A stretch of DNA of 6,174 nt from assembly GCA_902778985.1 (NCBI GenBank), contig CACYZS010000073.1, forward strand, positions 1 through 6,174, in the 5' to 3' direction. Made by a program: the position numbers and the translations under genes. How positions within the stretch are numbered: the stretch's first letter is position 1; each line of letters begins with the position of its first letter. The notes under the pieces are model-generated. The model was not told where the DNA came from. It did no database searches and was given only the letters and a program-made list of their open reading frames with translations. Shown here piece after piece: positions 1 to 5,400 of this stretch. This stretch comes from an uncultured Ruminococcus sp. (GTDB taxonomy: Bacteria > Bacillota > Clostridia > Oscillospirales > CAG-272).

Positions 1-230
1 TTGTCGGCGTAGCGGTTGTAGAACGGGCAGTGCAGGATCTTGTCCACGTCGCGGATATACGGGGTGCGCCAGACGTTCGGACGGTCGATCTCCACGTCCT
101 TGCGCCGGATCGCGTCGCCGTCCTGCGCCGCGTACGGGGGCAGGCGCCGGTCGCACTCGTCCTTTTGCATCCTCTCTGCCGTTTCGGGCGAGAGGGCTTC
201 GTAATAGAGGAGTTCTCCGCCGTCAGTCAA
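1..230 (-). CDS. dGTP triphosphohydrolase-like HD-superfamily protein, N-terminal part only (runs off left edge)
   Basis: This is a leftward reading frame, open from a TTG at 230-228 through 76 codons to the window edge. Residues 50-76 hold an arginine/aspartate-rich block reading R-x-N-V-W-R-T-P-Y-I-R-D-V-D-K-I-L-H, followed by F-Y-N-R-Y-A-D. This matches the N-terminal signature of dGTPase-like phosphohydrolases (R-T-x-F-x-R-D-x-D-R-I-x-H, then a KTQV stretch). Family members hydrolyse dNTPs, classically dGTP to deoxyguanosine and triphosphate, and help control nucleotide pools. The metal-binding His and Asp residues would lie beyond the window, so catalysis cannot be judged. The TTG start is inferred: minus-strand GGAGG (244-240) lies 9 nt upstream, and the frame upstream of the ATG at 170 reads like normal protein. 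That ATG, the alternative start, has a purine-rich sequence directly abutting it, which is poor spacing. The gene overlaps the acetyltransferase stop by 8 bp, suggesting translational coupling. Family call fairly sure; substrate unknown. Confidence 0.78.
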   Translation of the reverse strand, partial: MTDGGELLYYEALSPETAERMQKDECDRRLPPYAAQDGDAIRRKDVEIDRPNVWRTPYIRDVDKILHCPFYNRYAD

Positions 231-1011
231 GGTACAGGTCCTCCGTGATCTCTTCGTTTGAAAGCAGGGGATCGCGGTCGGCGCGCGCCAGCACGCGCCC
301 CATCACGTCCGCCATCGCGGAACAACTCCCGGCGATCACCCGCGCCAGCCCGAGCGATCCGGTCTCGGTCGCTCCGGTCTCCCGAAACGCGCGCTCGAAA
401 CGCGGAAAGCCGCGCGAGCCGCCGGCGTTCTCGTGGCAGCGGTAGCCGCGGTCGAGGATCCGACGCCCCGCGTGGTCGTAGATCCCGATGTCGAAGGTGT
501 AGCGCGAAAGGTGCCCGGGGAAGGGCGTTTCCGCCATCTCGTCGACGGCGCAGAGAAAGGTGTTCTGTTCCAGTCCCACCCCGACGAGCAGGACGTATCC
601 GCCCTCCTCGGCGAGCCGCGAGAGCGCGCCCCCGACCGGCGTCGGGGTTTTCGCGTTTTCTTCGCCCGCCAGATACGATTCCGCCTCTTTGCCGAACCCG
701 GTCATCGAGTGGGTGGGGTGGAGCGAGCGGAACCCGTCGGGACGGAACGCCGCGGCGTCGGCAAGCGTCCCGATGCAGGGCGGCGTGCGTCTGACGTCGT
801 AGGTCGGGTTCTCCCGGTTGACGGTCGCCCAGGTGTGCGTCGGGATCAGGAGAAGCCCGTCGGAAAGGTAGTGCTTCATGGCGTCGATCAGCCCGTCGGC
901 GCCCCCCTCGATCCCACCGATCGAGTGGATCGAGGCGCGGATATTCACTTTTGCGTTCCGCGGGATCGCGAAACTCTCCATCATCCGGAACACGTCGCGT
1001 TCGGTCACCAT
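223..1011 (-). CDS. AAC(3)-family (antibiotic acetyltransferase family) N-acetyltransferase
   Basis: A 262-residue protein of the aminoglycoside N(3)-acetyltransferase fold family, which uses acetyl-CoA to acetylate an amino group; family length is about 260-285, so it looks complete. Recognisable blocks are S-I-G-G-I-E-G-G-A at residues 30-38, L-I-P-T-H-T-W at 55-61, the signature R-S-L-H-P-T-H-S at 95-102, T-P-x-G-G-A-L-S-R-L near 124-133, and the glycine-rich L-V-G-V-G-L-E-Q-N-T-F at 142-152. Classical resistance enzymes usually read G-V-G-H-D-x-N-T there, so the usual His is Leu147 here. The ATG at 1011 is chosen because minus-strand AGGGGA lies 8 nt upstream and a promoter precedes it. 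Upstream in-frame codons to 1098 would overlap that promoter. It is first in a two-gene leftward unit with the dGTPase-like gene. The true substrate is unknown: many chromosomal homologues are not proven resistance genes, and resistance should not be inferred from this sequence alone. Confidence 0.88.
   Translation of the reverse strand: MVTERDVFRMMESFAIPRNAKVNIRASIHSIGGIEGGADGLIDAMKHYLSDGLLLIPTHTWATVNRENPTYDVRRTPPCIGTLADAAAFRPDGFRSLHPTHSMTGFGKEAESYLAGEENAKTPTPVGGALSRLAEEGGYVLLVGVGLEQNTFLCAVDEMAETPFPGHLSRYTFDIGIYDHAGRRILDRGYRCHENAGGSRGFPRFERAFRETGATETGSLGLARVIAGSCSAMADVMGRVLARADRDPLLSNEEITEDLYLD
240..244 (-). promoter_or_regulatory. Shine-Dalgarno for the dGTPase-like gene
   Basis: Minus-strand GGAGG, inside the longer match CGGAGGA, lies 9 nt before a TTG codon at 230-228. 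It sits within the last codons of the acetyltransferase gene. It is the main reason for choosing the TTG start over the ATG at 170. Confidence 0.6.
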
Positions 1012-1052
1012 AGCGTTTTCCCCTGCCGTTTTCGTTTTTCTTTCCCTTTTCC

Positions 1053-1082
1053 AGTATAGCACAACCGTCCCGGGTTTTGCAA
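1053..1082 (-). promoter_or_regulatory. Promoter of the leftward acetyltransferase unit
   Basis: On the minus strand, a -35 like TTGCAA (1082-1077) is followed by an 18-nt spacer and TATACT (1058-1053). The -10 is preceded by TG-C, giving an extended -10 element. Predicted transcription start is near 1046, leaving about 35 nt of leader before the ATG at 1011. It is arranged back to back with the galU promoter, with about 35 bp between the two -35 elements. Identified by consensus match only. Confidence 0.65.
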
Positions 1083-1117
1083 GTCCCGCCGCAACCAAAA
1101 ATAACCGACGCCCGCAC

Positions 1118-1146
1118 TTGACGGAAAAGAGAGAAACGTGTATAAT
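1118..1146 (+). promoter_or_regulatory. Near-consensus housekeeping sigma promoter of the galU-rimI-tsaD-rex unit
   Basis: TTGACG (1118-1123), a 17-nt spacer, and a perfect TATAAT (1141-1146). A second TATAAT overlaps the first at 1146-1151, but its spacing to the -35 is too long. Predicted start is near 1153, giving a leader of about 78 nt to the ATG at 1231. The region stands out as AT-rich in a GC-rich window. A strong constitutive promoter is expected. No operator such as a Rex box (TTGTGA-type inverted repeat) is visible around it. Confidence 0.82.
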
Positions 1147-1171
1147 ATAATTTAGGTCGATATACCCTTAT

Positions 1172-1189
1172 CCCGGGCGCGCGCCCGGG
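1172..1189 (+). promoter_or_regulatory. Perfect 18-bp GC palindrome in the galU leader
   Basis: The sequence CCCGGGCGCGCGCCCGGG is a perfect inverted palindrome made only of G and C. In the RNA it would fold as a 7-bp CCCGGGC/GCCCGGG stem closed by a GCGC tetraloop, about 19 nt from the predicted 5' end. It is not followed by a T-run, so it does not look like an intrinsic terminator. Possible roles are mRNA 5'-end stabilisation, pausing, or a protein-binding site on DNA; none is shown by the sequence. Confidence 0.6.
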
Positions 1190-1194
1190 TAACG

Positions 1195-1211
1195 CGGGAG
1201 AAACGCTCCCG
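1195..1211 (+). promoter_or_regulatory. Second leader hairpin directly upstream of the galU ribosome-binding site
   Basis: CGGGAG (1195-1200) and CTCCCG (1206-1211) pair around a 5-nt AAACG loop. The stem ends just before the AAAAGGA ribosome-binding site (1213-1219). Its 3' arm could alternatively pair with part of the upstream palindrome: CCGGG at 1185-1189 with CCCGG at 1208-1212. The two hairpins are therefore in principle mutually exclusive with a third pairing, but the first palindrome is likely to dominate. Confidence 0.5.
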
Positions 1212-1230
1212 GAAAAGGACGGATCACGCT

Positions 1231-2115
1231 ATGCAAAAGGTTACGAAAGCGGTCATTCCCGCCGCCGGGCTCGGGACGCGGATGCTCCCGATCTCGCACG
1301 CCGTACCCAAAGAAATGCTCCCCATCGTCGATCTCCCCGCGATCGCCTGTCTCGTCGAAGAGGCTGCGAAGAGCGGGATCACCGATATTCTCGTCGTCAC
1401 GGGACGCGACAAGGACGCGATCGAGGACTTCTTCGACTATTCCCCCGAATACGAGGCGGCGCTGAACGCGAAGGGAAAAACCGACGTCGTTTCGTCGCTC
1501 CGCCGTTACGCCGATCTTGCGAACGTCACCTTCCTTCGCCAGAAGGAAGCCAAGGGGCTCGGGCACGCCGTCGGGCGGGCGCGCGCGTTCGTCGGGGACG
1601 AACCCTTCGTCGTGCTCTACGGCGACGACGTCATCTTCTCGCATACCCCGGTCGCTAAACAGTTGATCGACGCCTACGAGAAATACGGGCGTCCCGTCGT
1701 CGGGGCGAAACGCGTTTCCCCCGAATGGCTCCAAAAGTACAGTTCGCTGAAAGTATCCCCGATCGAGGGGGATCCCGCCGCGTTCTTCTGCGACGATATG
1801 ATCGAGAAGCCGAAACCGGGCGAGGAGTTTTCCGATCTGTCGGTACTCGGCAGAGTCCTGCTCACCCCCGACGTGTTCGACGTCATCGACGCGCTGCCCC
1901 CCGGGGCGGGCGGCGAGATCCAACTGACCGACGCGATGGCGAAGATCGCGCGCTCGGGCGGCGTCACCGCGCTCGAGTTCGAGGGCGAACGCTTTGATCT
2001 CGGGTCGAAGGTCGGGTTCCTGAAAGCAAACGTCGTCGCCGGAGTCTCCCATCCCGAGACCGGGGAAGAGTTCCGCGCGTTCTTAAAACAGTTCGTTTCG
2101 GAGATGGACAGGTGA
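1231..2115 (+). CDS. galU: GalU-like UTP-glucose-1-phosphate uridylyltransferase (divergent clostridial-type subfamily)
   Basis: A 294-residue sugar-phosphate nucleotidyltransferase, normal GalU length, predicted to make UDP-glucose from UTP and glucose-1-phosphate in the cytosol for cell-surface glycans. Visible motifs: the nucleotide-binding A-A-G-L-G-T-R at residues 11-17, P-K-E-M-L-P at 26-31 with Lys27 at the expected phosphate-binding position, R-Q-K-E-A-K-G-L-G-H-A near 103-113, a metal-site G-D-D near 131-133, I-E-K-P, G-G-E-I-Q-L-T-D-A-M, and F-D-L-G-S-K-V-G-F near the C-terminus. Several conserved positions differ from standard GalU: T-K is S-H at 22-23, D-K-P is D-L-P at 34-36, the following I-Q is I-A, and the usual K-Y-G-V-I is K-Y-S-S-L-K-V. 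Those changes suggest a subfamily whose sugar specificity may differ. First gene of the rightward unit; AAAAGGA is about 11 nt before the ATG. The stop overlaps the rimI start by 4 bp. The nucleotidyltransferase call is secure; glucose specificity is less so. Confidence 0.87.
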   Translation: MQKVTKAVIPAAGLGTRMLPISHAVPKEMLPIVDLPAIACLVEEAAKSGITDILVVTGRDKDAIEDFFDYSPEYEAALNAKGKTDVVSSLRRYADLANVTFLRQKEAKGLGHAVGRARAFVGDEPFVVLYGDDVIFSHTPVAKQLIDAYEKYGRPVVGAKRVSPEWLQKYSSLKVSPIEGDPAAFFCDDMIEKPKPGEEFSDLSVLGRVLLTPDVFDVIDALPPGAGGEIQLTDAMAKIARSGGVTALEFEGERFDLGSKVGFLKANVVAGVSHPETGEEFRAFLKQFVSEMDR

Positions 2116-2564
2116 ACGCCGTGATCCGCCGGGCGACGGCGGAAGACCTCGAGACCCTCGCAAATCTCGAAGCGTCGCTCTTCTCGGTTCCCTGGACCGA
2201 CGCGGCGCTCGGGAGCCACCTCGCGGCGGACTACACCCTGTCGCTTCTGCTCTGGGAGGACGATCTTCCCGTCGGGTATCTCCTCGCCGGGTTCACCCCG
2301 CCCGAGGGCGAACTCTACCGGCTCGCGGTTTTGCCCGAAAAGCGGCGGTCGGGGTACGGGCGGCGGTTGCTCGACGCGTTCTTTGCCGAAGCCGCCGAGA
2401 GGGGCGCCGACACGCTCTGGCTCGACGTGCGCGAACACAACGCCGCGGCGATCTCGCTCTACCGTTCGGCGGGTTTTACGCCCGTACTGAAACGCGAAAA
2501 CTATTACCGCGATCCCATCGAAGCGGCGCTCGTCATGACGGCGGCGCGCCCGAAGGAGAAATAA
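2112..2564 (+). CDS. rimI: Ribosomal protein S18-alanine N-acetyltransferase (GNAT family)
   Basis: A 150-residue GNAT enzyme. RimI acetylates the N-terminal alanine of ribosomal protein S18 using acetyl-CoA. The acetyl-CoA binding motif R-R-S-G-Y-G is at residues 78-83 (R/Q-x-x-G-x-G). The RimI hallmark follows, L-D-V-R-E-H-N-A-A-A-I-S-L-Y-R-S-A-G-F at 104-122, and then R-E-N-Y-Y-R-D-P near 128-135. In characterised enterobacterial RimI the first hallmark segment carries a catalytic Glu (Glu103) and a Tyr (Tyr115). Here the aligned residues are Asp105 and Tyr117, so the Glu is conservatively replaced. The GTG start at 2112 overlaps the galU TGA by 4 bp and has GGAG (2100-2103) 8 nt upstream. 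A GTG at 2121 is an alternative that would give the more typical M-I-R-R start but has worse SD spacing. The following tsaD gene supports RimI over a generic GNAT, because rimI and tsaD are habitual neighbours. Confidence 0.88.
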   Translation: MNAVIRRATAEDLETLANLEASLFSVPWTDAALGSHLAADYTLSLLLWEDDLPVGYLLAGFTPPEGELYRLAVLPEKRRSGYGRRLLDAFFAEAAERGADTLWLDVREHNAAAISLYRSAGFTPVLKRENYYRDPIEAALVMTAARPKEK

Positions 2565-2570
2565 TCGCTT

Positions 2571-3647
2571 ATGTTCATTCTTGCCTTTGAGTCCTCCTGC
2601 GACGAGACGTCAGCCGCCGTCGTGGAAGAGGTCGACGGGGAACTCTTCGTACGCTCGAATATCGTCGCGTCGCAGATCCCGGTACATCGGCTCTACGGGG
2701 GCGTTGTCCCCGAGATCGCGAGCCGCGCGCACGTCGAGGTCATCTCCCGCATCACGCGCGAGGCGCTCGACGGAGCGGAAATAACGCTTTCCGACGTCGG
2801 CTTGATCGCCGTGACCGACCACCCGGGTCTGATCGGGGCGCTCTTGGTCGCGGTCAACTTCGCGAAGGGGCTCGCGTCGGCAAACGGGATCCCCCTGGTC
2901 GGCGTGGATCACATTCGGGGGCACGTCGCCGCCGCGTACCTCGCCGGCGCGGGGGAGGTCCCGAAACCGCCCTTCATCGCGCTCGCTCTGTCCGGCGGGC
3001 ACACCTCGATCTACCACGTCAGGACCTACACCGACTGGGAGACGGTCGGTTCGACCCGCGACGACGCGATCGGCGAGGCGTTCGACAAGATCGGACGGCT
3101 GATCGGTCTGGAATACCCGGCGGGCGCCGCCTTCGACAAACTTGCCGCCGAGGGGTTCCGGGAGGCGACCGGGACCGATTCTCTGACGCTCGCGGAGTAC
3201 GAGAAGAGCGAAGCGGGGCGCGATCCGATGATGAAACTTCCGTCTCCGGCGCTCCCCGGCGAGACGCTCGACTTCTCGTTCTCGGGGTTGAAGACCGCCG
3301 CCATCAACCTGCTTCACCATCTGGAGCAGACGGGAGAGGCGCTCCCGAAGGCGCTCTTCGCCGCGCGCTACACCGCGCTTTGCGTCGGGGCGGTATCGAA
3401 AAAACTGGGTATGGCGATCGACCGCTATCCCGATCTTCCCGTGACGGTCGCGGGCGGCGTCGCCGCCAACTCGCACCTGCGGAGAGAACTGTCGCTTCTT
3501 GCGAAGCGGCGCAAGGTCAAACTGTTTATCCCTCCTCTGCCGTTCTGCGGCGACAACGCCGCGATGATCGCGGCGCAGGGGTACCGCGAATATCTGGCGG
3601 GCAATCTCCGGGACAGTTCCCTGAACGCCTCGGCGCTTGACGACTGA
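2571..3647 (+). CDS. tsaD: tRNA N6-adenosine threonylcarbamoyltransferase TsaD
   Basis: A 358-residue ASKHA-fold enzyme (family about 335-350). TsaD transfers threonylcarbamoyl from TC-AMP to A37 of ANN-decoding tRNAs, working with TsaB and TsaE; the modification supports start-codon and ANN decoding fidelity. Seen in order: E-S-S-C-D-E-T-S at 7-14, the metal-binding H-x-x-x-H (His114, His118), S-G-G-H-T at 141-145, D-D-A-I-G-E-A-F-D-K at 164-173, F-S-F-S-G-L-K-T-A near 236-243, V-A-G-G-V-A-A-N at 293-300, and C-G-D-N at 326-329 with the third metal ligand Asp328. All key residues are present. Oddities: the usual G-P-G-L-x-G-A-L-L-V-G reads H-P-G-L-I-G-A-L-L-V-A (84-94), and there is an insert of roughly 15 residues around 200-218. 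AAGGAG (2553-2558) lies 12 nt before the ATG, inside the last rimI codons; the gap to rimI is 6 nt. Function is nearly certain. Confidence 0.97.
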   Translation: MFILAFESSCDETSAAVVEEVDGELFVRSNIVASQIPVHRLYGGVVPEIASRAHVEVISRITREALDGAEITLSDVGLIAVTDHPGLIGALLVAVNFAKGLASANGIPLVGVDHIRGHVAAAYLAGAGEVPKPPFIALALSGGHTSIYHVRTYTDWETVGSTRDDAIGEAFDKIGRLIGLEYPAGAAFDKLAAEGFREATGTDSLTLAEYEKSEAGRDPMMKLPSPALPGETLDFSFSGLKTAAINLLHHLEQTGEALPKALFAARYTALCVGAVSKKLGMAIDRYPDLPVTVAGGVAANSHLRRELSLLAKRRKVKLFIPPLPFCGDNAAMIAAQGYREYLAGNLRDSSLNASALDD

Positions 3648-3679
3648 CGCGAAATACCGATACGAAAAAGGAAACCGAT

Positions 3680-4384
3680 ATGGCAAACGCAAAGAACCAA
3701 AACAAGAAAGACAAGATAGAGTCGCTCCGCGCAAGCGAAGAGGGCGATCTTCGCGCGCGGGTCTCGCCCGTCGTGGTGCGCCGTCTCCCGCGGTATCACC
3801 GGTACCTCGGAGAACTGCTCCGGCTCGGGATCTACCGCATCAGTTCGGGCGAACTCTCGAAGATGATGGAAGTCAACGCCAGCCAGATCCGGCAGGATCT
3901 CAACTGCTTCGGCGGATTCGGACAGCAGGGGTACGGCTATAACGTCAAGTTCCTCTACGGCAAGATCGGCGAGGTCCTCGGCACCGAGGACGGATTCCGC
4001 GCCGTGATCGTCGGGGCGGGCAACCTCGGACGCGCGCTCGCCGCGAGCCATATGTTCGAGCGCCGCGGGATCGAGCGGATCGCGATGTTCGACGTCAACC
4101 CCGACGTGATCGGGAAGACGGTTTCGGATCTCCCGGTCCTCGATGTTTCGGAACTCGAGGCGTTCTGCGAAAAGGAAAAGCCCGAGATCGCCGTCCTGAC
4201 CGTGCCGAAAGAGGCGGCGGCGGACGTGGCGGCGCGGCTCGCGAAGGCGGGGGTGCGCGGCATCTGGAACTTCGCGAACATGGAACTGAAACTCGACGAT
4301 TTCCCCGACGTTTACGTTTTGAACGTGCACCTCGGCGACTCGCTGATGGTGCTGAGTTACGGGATCCGTTCCCGCATGAAGTGA
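3680..4384 (+). CDS. rex: Redox-sensing transcriptional repressor Rex
   Basis: A 234-residue Rex protein. Rex dimers bind operators near fermentation and respiration genes and release when NADH binds, so they read the NADH/NAD+ ratio. The N-terminal winged helix runs from R-L-P-R-Y-H-R-Y-L (35-43) through I-S-S-G-E-L (54-59) and the recognition-helix region S-Q-I-R-Q-D-L-N-C-F-G (68-78), then the wing G-F-G-Q-Q-G-Y-G-Y-N-V (79-89). The Rossmann domain follows, with G-A-G-N-L-G at 112-117 and F-D-V-N-P at 137-141, where the acidic residue fits NAD(H) rather than NADP(H). A C-terminal helix ends the protein. It is about 20-25 residues longer than typical Rex because of a lysine-rich, probably flexible N-terminal tail (1-28). 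The ATG is supported by AAGGAAA with GGA ending 7 nt upstream. The gap from tsaD is 32 nt, and the stop overlaps the next gene's start. No Rex box is visible in this window, so autoregulation is not supported. Confidence 0.96.
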   Translation: MANAKNQNKKDKIESLRASEEGDLRARVSPVVVRRLPRYHRYLGELLRLGIYRISSGELSKMMEVNASQIRQDLNCFGGFGQQGYGYNVKFLYGKIGEVLGTEDGFRAVIVGAGNLGRALAASHMFERRGIERIAMFDVNPDVIGKTVSDLPVLDVSELEAFCEKEKPEIAVLTVPKEAAADVAARLAKAGVRGIWNFANMELKLDDFPDVYVLNVHLGDSLMVLSYGIRSRMK

Positions 4385-5373
4385 TGGCTATGAAACAGGA
4401 AAAAACCGAACGCGCCCCGCTGAAGGTCAACGACGGGATCCGCGGCACCGTTCCCCGCCTCGCGGGCAAGATCGCTCTGCGCGAAGCGTCGGCGGACGAT
4501 TTGCGCGTCCTGCTGGTCTTTCTGGAACGCGGCGCCGAACACGTCGCGCGCGACGCCGGAGTCTCGCCCGCCAGGGCGGACGCCGCGCTTGATTACTGGC
4601 GCGAAGCCGGGATCCTCTCCGACGGGGTCGGAAGCGAACCGGAAGACAACGAACCGAAAAAGAAGCCGCTCCGTCCCGCCGACGAACTGGCTCCCGCGAC
4701 GGGAGAGGAAACGGCGGAGATCATTCGCCGACGCGATCTGTCGGGTATGATCGACGAGGCGCAGCGCATCGTCGGCAAGACCTTCAACACCACCGAGATC
4801 GGGATCGTCGCGGGGCTTGCCGAACAACTCGAACTCGAACCGGCGTACGTACTGACCCTGATCTCGTGGTGTCACCGCCGCGGGAAGAACTCGCTCCGCT
4901 ACGCGGAACGCACGGCGTTCTCGCTTGCCTCCGAGGGGGTCGAAACGCTCGCGCAACTCGAAGAGTACATTTCCAGAAGGGAAGCGGCGGAGAGCGGGAT
5001 CGGACAGATCCGCAAACTCTTCGGGATCGGCGAACGCGCCCTGACCAAAGCCGAGGAGAAACGCTTCACGGCTTGGCTGACCGACGACGGTTTCCCGATC
5101 GGGGTGATCGGGATCGCTTACGACCTGACGGTCGAGGCGACCGGGAAGGCGTCGTCTGCCTACGCCGACAAGATCCTGAAAAAATGGAAGGACGCCGGGT
5201 GCGCCGGCAGCGTCGAAGAGGTCGAACGCTTCATCGAACGCGAGCGCGCCGAGCGCGGGAAGAACGCCAACCCCTCCCGCGGACCGAAACACGATCCGAT
5301 CCCGTCAACGTACGACAGCGGCGATTTCTTCGCCCGTGCGCTTGAAAGAAGTTACAGCGACCAAAAGAAATAA
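4384..5373 (+). CDS. DnaD-domain protein (putative primosome / replication-initiation component)
   Basis: About 329 residues from the ATG at 4384. Starts at GTG 4381 (4-bp overlap with rex) or ATG 4390 are also possible; none has a clear SD, so translation is probably coupled to rex termination through TGATG. Residues about 39-81 look like the winged-helix N-terminal part of DnaD-type proteins (L-R-V-L-L-V-F-L, then A-L-D-Y-W-R-E-A-G-I-L). An acidic/basic linker (about 82-105) follows, then two tandem DnaD/DnaB_2-type helical repeats at roughly 115-199 and 205-285. The second carries the typical A-Y-D-L-T, Y-A-D-K-I-L-K-K-W and A-G pattern. The C-terminal tail, including D-F-F-A-R-A-L-E-R-S-Y, is low in structure. 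In Firmicutes such proteins bind DNA and help load the replicative helicase, together with a DnaI/DnaC-type ATPase, which is the next gene. It may be a chromosomal DnaD equivalent, but orthology to B. subtilis DnaD is not established here. Confidence 0.87.
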   Translation: MAMKQEKTERAPLKVNDGIRGTVPRLAGKIALREASADDLRVLLVFLERGAEHVARDAGVSPARADAALDYWREAGILSDGVGSEPEDNEPKKKPLRPADELAPATGEETAEIIRRRDLSGMIDEAQRIVGKTFNTTEIGIVAGLAEQLELEPAYVLTLISWCHRRGKNSLRYAERTAFSLASEGVETLAQLEEYISRREAAESGIGQIRKLFGIGERALTKAEEKRFTAWLTDDGFPIGVIGIAYDLTVEATGKASSAYADKILKKWKDAGCAGSVEEVERFIERERAERGKNANPSRGPKHDPIPSTYDSGDFFARALERSYSDQKK

Positions 5374-5386
5374 GGCTGTCCCACCG

Positions 5387-5393
5387 AAAGGAG
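5387..5393 (+). promoter_or_regulatory. Strong Shine-Dalgarno for the DnaC/DnaI-like gene
   Basis: AAAGGAG lies 7 nt before the ATG at 5401, inside the only real gap (27 nt) downstream of the DnaD-domain gene. It fixes the start of the truncated last gene and is the strongest SD in the rightward unit, in contrast with the weak or absent SD of the gene before it. Confidence 0.8.
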
Positions 5394-5400
5394 TTACACA

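Noticed and set aside
30..248. Plus-strand 72-codon frame at the left end
   Set aside because: It lies antisense to the dGTPase-like N-terminus, whose conserved motif shows the minus strand is the coding one.
433..1059. Plus-strand open frame opposite the acetyltransferase (208 codons)
   Set aside because: Shadow frame: no SD, no motifs, and it runs through the acetyltransferase promoter region.
1172..1211. Leader hairpins as an intrinsic terminator
   Set aside because: No T-run follows either stem, and the galU SD and start come immediately after.
1012..1230. Rex operator (TTGTGA-type inverted repeat) in the divergent intergenic region
   Set aside because: No sequence close to the consensus is present; the inverted repeats there are G/C-only or SD-proximal stems.
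1147..1230. T-box or known riboswitch in the galU leader
   Set aside because: No specifier loop, T-box sequence or recognised aptamer core; the leader is too short for a T-box.
1168..2052. Minus-strand open frame opposite galU (294 codons)
   Set aside because: Antisense of a clear nucleotidyltransferase. It would end within the galU leader and has no family signature.
2610..3734. Long minus-strand open frame opposite tsaD (374 codons)
   Set aside because: Antisense shadow of a certain tsaD in GC-rich DNA. Composition is Arg/Gly/Asp-rich with no domain, and it spans the tsaD-rex junction.
4357..5292. Minus-strand open frame opposite the DnaD-domain gene (311 codons)
   Set aside because: GC-driven antisense frame without recognisable motifs; the plus strand carries coherent DnaD repeats.
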